Shown: one piece after another, positions 59,092 to 64,000 of the stretch
Numbering within the stretch: position 1 is the stretch's first letter
Layout of the letters: each line of letters starts with the position of its first letter
Source of the DNA: Poecilobothrus nobilitatus
Taxonomy: Eukaryota > Arthropoda > Insecta > Diptera > Dolichopodidae
Direction of reading: 5' to 3'
Length of the DNA stretch: 64,000 nucleotides
Assembly (NCBI GenBank): GCA_947095535.1
Contig: OX352772.1
Coordinates: forward strand, 183,328,240 to 183,392,239
The notes under the pieces: model-generated
What the model saw: the letters and a program-made list of their open reading frames with translations, nothing else
Databases searched by the model: none
What the model was told of the DNA's origin: nothing
Translations under genes and position numbers: made by a program

Positions 59092-60026
59092 CATATATAT
59101 GATTTAGTATTGTATATTTAGACTGAGTTAGTATAGAATGAAATGGTTATATGAATATGATAGGAGGGTGAAAATTTTTTAAATTGGATTGGATTTGTGG
59201 TTTTATTAATATATTTTAATTTTTTAAAAATTTTGTTTGGAAATTTTGTATGAAATGGGTAGCAGTATTTTTTTTAATACACGGATAAAAAAATTTTAAG
59301 TTAAAACTATATATATTGTTTTTATAATAATCTAAATTAATAATAGTTAAAATAAAATTATAATAGATAAATTTAGTTTAATTGTCAGACATAATATATG
59401 TATGTATATAAGTAGTATATAAAGTATTAGGTTTACGTAGGTTTATTTAAGTATGTAGGTACGGAGATTGAATTTGCAATGAATTCCAATTTTTGTTTTT
59501 TTTATTGGAATTTTATGTTTTGTTTTTAATAATTACGTAAATGAAAAGTTGCAGAAGCGCTTTATGTAATATATACATATGTATGTACCTATATGTTGAT
59601 ATGTTTTATATTTTGTAAATTTAGTAGCATTAAATTTTTGGGGACTGTTTTAAATCAAAGTTAGGATTTACGAATTTAATTTTTTGTACCTATAGAAATA
59701 AACAGTGTCTATTTCTTTTAAGCACCAAATATATATATGTACATAACATATGTAAGTATGGATGGGATTTTATTTAAACATAAAACGTTTACTCAGAGGC
59801 ATGTGGATACACACTCATAAATTTGACAATATAATTTAAAAAAAAAAAAAAAAAAACAGCAGAAAATAAAATTTTTCAAAAAAATGGCTTCTATTTTTAT
59901 TTACATATATGTATTATATATGACGTATGTATGCATGTATAATAAGAATTAAAATAAAACTTTTTTTCTACTTCTTAATACCTCGAATCATCGAATGTAT
60001 GTATGTAACCATACATGGCTACAACA
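59092..60026. repeat. 0.94-kb direct repeat, left copy
   Basis: Nearly identical to 63051-63995 (only a few substitutions and short indels, for example 'aactatatatattg' against 'aactacctatatatattg'). Both start 'atatatatgatttagtattg' and end 'ggctacaacatgatt'. The content is non-coding, with an A-run of about 19 (59838-59856). The repeat flanks the THAP gene region. It could be a terminal repeat of a larger element, two insertions of a short element, or a segmental duplication. Confidence 0.85.
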
Positions 60027-60796
60027 TGATTCAATAATATTCATAATTCAATATTAAAATTCATAATTTTTTACACTATCTGAATACAAAAAAAAATTGA
60101 ATTTATAATTTTTTTATTTATAAAAACGTTGATAAAAAAAGTCTACCCGAATTTTGTAAAATTTTTTCATTTTTTTCCTAAAGCTTAAAGCTCTTTAAAG
60201 AGAGCAATAATTTGGTACAGTAATAGCACAAAAAAAGTGAGCGAATTAAATTAATTTGAAAAATTGATGTGGTATTTATTTCGTGTGCATATAATAGATC
60301 TGTATATGAATAATATGTATTTAATTTTATATCCTTATTTCCACACCACCCTGGAGGTAAAGGATAAGGCGCGTTTTTTTTAATGTGGTATCCCAAGATG
60401 CCTACTCCACAAAAACAATTCTAAAAATAAAATGTTAATTCATGTTAAAAAAACGATTTCTAAAAAAATAAAATTCAAACTACATAATTCTTAAAAAAAT
60501 AATAAATAAATAAAAAACTAAATAAAATAAAACAACAAAAAAAAATAAATTAAAACAAGATATTTACATATTTACATTAATGATCACAAAGTAATATAAA
60601 GACAATATTGCTTTTTAATTATGTTATTAAATATTAATTAAATTTTGAAAGTTTTCTATTTTCTTTATTACCTTTATATTTATCGTTAAAATCCTTTGTA
60701 AAACTATTAAGTAAAGTATTTGAAAAAGTTTTGGAAATTTTATAAAAAATTTGGGCACTTTTAGTACCACAATGACATGTTTTTTGCATGTCAATA
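60027..60796. other. AT-rich spacer downstream of the THAP gene
   Basis: Non-coding A/T-rich sequence with one GC-richer patch at about 60345-60415 ('ccacaccaccctggaggtaa', 'aggataaggcgcg') whose role is unknown. Repeated (T)n and (AAAT)n runs. Confidence 0.4.
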
Positions 60797-61502
60797 TTAA
60801 AATTTCCTAAAGAAAGGCTTGAAAAAGTCTTCGTCTCGTAATTCGTCTAGTTTTTGGTATTTGTTCAGAAGAATTAACGAATTTTCTAAAAAAAGCGAAG
60901 GATTAGGGTCTGAATCTAAATTTGTCTTATTTAAAAATGAAATTAATTCTATTAGCTGAGACCAAAATACAAGTTTCATGTGCTCAGGTAAAATATTCTT
61001 AATTTTTTTAGCTGGCTCTTTATTAGTACCCGAGAAACAAATTATTTCTAAATTTTCATTAATTTTAATTCTATATTTGAAATCACAACCGAAATAATTC
61101 TCATTTTCTAAACAGTATAACACAATATAAGATTTATTTTTAAACAAAAGCCAGCCATTTAAATCAATTTTTTCTTCAATTTTAGTTACTAAATTATTAA
61201 AATTAAAAATATAATTTTCATCAACTAATATCCGGAATATTAGGGAAAATGCTTGGAATCGCATTATGTAATAAAGTTGGTCTGTCAGAATTCTGACTAC
61301 GAAAACTTTTCGTACAAAAATGGATTGAACAGACAGCACTACTCTCTGTTGGATTCCAATTTATTCGTGGAATTGCTTCTATCCATTTTTTTCTTAAAAT
61401 TTTTTCCTTGGAAAATCGAAAAGTTGAAACTGTATAAATTTTATTTTTCGTTTTACATTTATAATTCGATTTACACCCAGGGACACAACAAGTACGAACC
61501 AT
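60797..61502 (-). pseudogene. THAP-domain protein gene with one frame break
   Basis: From ATG 61500-61502, MVRTCCVPGCKSNY opens a THAP zinc-finger DNA-binding domain: Cys pair, then FRFSKEKILRKKWIEAI, INWNPTESSAVCSIHF with the Cys/His pair, and AIPSIFP, the usual THAP ending. The frame breaks near 61235. The next frame runs NGWLLFKNKSYIVLYCLEN to SGTNKEPAKKIKNILPEHMK and ends DEDFFKPFFRKF at 60797. THAP domains occur in P-element transposases and in host regulators; the C-terminal part is not recognised. A single-base indel or a very short intron could explain the break. Confidence 0.65.
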
Positions 61503-62640
61503 AATTAAAAAGCAATAAAAAAATTAAATTATAAAATATAAATATTGCACTATTCTTAATGCACTTTATTTTGTTTATAGTGTGTATCGAAAAAATAAAA
61601 TTGCTTACCAAAAATTTCAGGTTGTTTTTTTTTCAATACTTGTAATGATACTAAAAAAAGTTAATTTTTTCACCAGTATTTAGGAAAAACTCTAAATTTT
61701 TTTTAATATATAATTTATATATTTTCATTAAAATTAAATATATTAAAACTCGATATGAAATTAAATTTTGTTACCTGCTTTATCCTACTTTTTTTTGGAA
61801 AGCTTTGAAAAAATTGACAGATAGCAAAGAAAAAAACTTTTTTTTTTTTATTTAAACATTTCAAAATGGCTGGAGTCAAGAAATGCTAGAAAAAGTTGGA
61901 AAATATATTTTGAGAAAAATATAGTTAAAAATTCGAGTTGAACCTTAAATTTTTGATATGTGTTAGAAAAAATTTTGAATTTTATTTTAATATAAATTTC
62001 GATATATTTAGGGCAGTATTTCATATTTAAAGTTGTAAATAAAAATTGCTAAAATTTCATAATTTTCTACTTTTTTCTAAGCAAAAAAATGAAAAAAAGA
62101 AACTGTCAAAAATCTCTCAATTTTCACAATACATGTTTAAATTTTGCACTAATACATTCTTAGGGGTCTTGTTCCGATCTTGATATTTATCTAGTTTATG
62201 GGTTGTACATATATTCAAACTATATGTTTATACATTCTTCTAAAGCAAATTTTAATCTTCCACATAACGATTATCAAACTTTTTCAAATATTCTATAGTA
62301 ACATTTAATACTAAGCGGTAAATGTATATTAAATTTACTAAGTACAAAATAGTAAATATAATTTTAAATATTATATTATATTAATGCGTACATAGTATAT
62401 TTATATTGTTATAAGTATCTCGCCATACATTGCAATATTTCTTTAAAAATATTGCCATTCGTAGAATAATTTCTTATAAGTACAATAAAATACATATTAT
62501 ATGTATGTAAATACGGCGCTATATAATATACATCTATACTCTTATCATTCATTCATCAGTGACATATACGATATGTAAATAAACATGATATTATATGTAT
62601 GTATGTATGTATATCAATATCATATAAATAATAAAAATTC
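61503..62640. other. AT-rich DNA upstream of the THAP gene
   Basis: No open frame or repeat partner. Contains TATG and TATATG runs (62390-62620). A promoter could lie here but no convincing element is visible. Confidence 0.4.
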
Positions 62641-63050
62641 TTCAAGCAACCGTTATGTTGTTTATTTATTTATTTATTTATTTATTATCAATTTCAAATT
62701 ATCGAGTAAAACAAAATGGAAAAAATTCGTTAAAGAAATTTGTTAGAAAATTTGAAAAAATCAAGTAACACTTTCGTCAATTATAAAGTAAAGTAACTAT
62801 ATTATTAATAAAAAAAGTTGTTAACAGAAATAAGAGTATAATGTTGAAGCTTCAATTTTTGTGTATTACTTCATAACAGGTGTTCAAGTTACAGGTGTTT
62901 AAAAATAGGAAATTTTCAGTTTTTGACCCCTTACAGCTCCTAAACGGAGAGTGATACAAAAAAAATTTCTGAAATGGCTCATACTTATTTTCAAAGATCT
63001 AACTTCTATCAAAGTTTCCAACTTAAACCGTTTAGAAGATAGAAGGGTTA
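62641..63050. repeat. (TTTA)n microsatellite and spacer
   Basis: A tttatttatttattta run spans about 62660-62686. The rest is plain AT-rich sequence up to the right direct repeat. Confidence 0.6.
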
Positions 63051-63995
63051 TATATATATGATTTAGTATTGTATATTTAGACTGAGTTAGTATAGAATGA
63101 AATGGTTATATGAATATGATAGGAGGGTGAAAATTTTTTAAATTGGATTGGATTTGTGGTTTTATTAATATATTTTACTTTTTTAAAAATTTTGTTTGGA
63201 AATTTTGTATGAAATGGGTAGCAGTATTTTTTTTAATACACGGATAAAAAAATTTTAAGTTAGAAACTACCTATATATATTGTTTTTATAATAATCTAAA
63301 TTAATAATAGTTAAAATAAAATTATAATAGATAAATTTAGTTTAATTGTCAGACATAATATATGTATGTATATAAGTAGTATATAAAGTATTAGGTTTAC
63401 GTAGGTTTATTTAAGTATGTAGGTACGGAGATTGAATTTGCAATGAATTCCAATTTTTGTTTTTTTTATTGGAATTTTATGTTTTGTTTTTAATAATTAC
63501 GTAAATGAAAAGTTGCAGAAGCGCTTTATGTAATATATACATATGTATGTACCTATATGTTGGTATGTTTTATATTTTGTAAATTTAGTAGCATTAAATT
63601 TTTGGGGACTGTTTTAAATCAAAGTTACGATTTACGAATTTAATTTTTTGTACCTATAGAAATAAACAGTGTCTATTTCTTTTAAGCACCAAATATATAT
63701 ATGTACATAACATATGTAAGTATGGATGGGATTTTATTTAAACATAAAACGTTTACTCAGAGGCATGTGGATACACACTCATAAATTTGACAATATAATT
63801 TAAAAAAAAAAAAAAAAAACAGCAGAAAATAAAATTTTTCAAAAAAAATGGCTTCTATTTTTATTTACATATATGTATTATATATGACGTATGTATGCAT
63901 GTATAATAAGAATTAAAATAAAACTTTTTTTCTACTTCTTAATACCACGAATCATCGAATGTATGTATGTAACCATACATGGCTACAACATGATT
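63051..63995. repeat. 0.94-kb direct repeat, right copy
   Basis: Same orientation as 59092-60026. The match ends at 'catgatt'; the next bases are atata here and caataat in the left copy. With only five bases left in the window the end cannot be fixed firmly. Confidence 0.85.
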
Positions 63996-64000
63996 ATATA

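Overview
This is an AT-rich eukaryotic window made almost entirely of nested, broken and tandemly duplicated transposable elements. A higher dipteran (fly) is the best guess. The LTR element has a 17.6/297-type errantivirus primer-binding site, several Jockey-like LINEs are present, and a GTCCGTCCGTCCG-type motif common in dispersed fly repeats occurs near 31.28 kb. I see no confident intact host gene; the nearest candidate is a THAP-domain gene with one frameshift.

Layout. 1-130 is a hAT terminus. 0.7-4.4 kb holds LINE scraps, an inverted dispersed repeat and a 31-bp near-perfect hairpin. 4.6-15.8 kb is an about 5.9-kb tandem duplication of a minus-strand LINE (A and B) framed by (AAT)n microsatellites; the left copy is interrupted by a plus-strand LINE (F) with a target-site duplication. 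16.0-34.1 kb is a second tandem duplication, of about 5.2 kb. It carries the 5' end of the A/B-type LINE, a minus-strand LINE (C) and a plus-strand LINE (D) nested in C. Its second copy is further split by a 5.9-kb errantivirus-like LTR retrotransposon (22566-28499) and by a 1.9-kb insert built on a 147-bp minisatellite (31143-33074). The 5' part of LINE C, with three zinc knuckles in ORF1, runs on to 35.15 kb.

36.5-57.1 kb is a decayed Polinton/Maverick, a virus-like DNA transposon. All its genes are on the plus strand: protein-primed DNA polymerase B, a packaging-ATPase remnant, several small virion-type ORFs, minor capsid, major capsid, adenain-like protease, and an integrase with chromodomain. 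Most of the polymerase gene is amplified into four tandem, nearly identical 3.03-kb units (36818-48947). All four units share the same inactivating changes: motif A Asp to Asn, a destroyed motif B, and motif C YTDTDS to YTDTNS. Only the 158-residue protease is uninterrupted. A second, different PolB fragment lies convergent to the integrase (57.3-58.9 kb, minus strand); it keeps the YYDTDS motif and appears to contain a spliceosomal intron.

58.9-64.0 kb has two 0.94-kb direct repeats flanking about 3 kb that includes the THAP-domain gene.

Taken together the locus looks like heterochromatic or TE-cluster DNA in which repeated rounds of tandem duplication copied elements that were already dead. 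The genes do not form a working pathway. Their value is as a record of nesting order and of a fossil virus-like element. Clade names and functions rest on motif recognition by eye; no database search was run.
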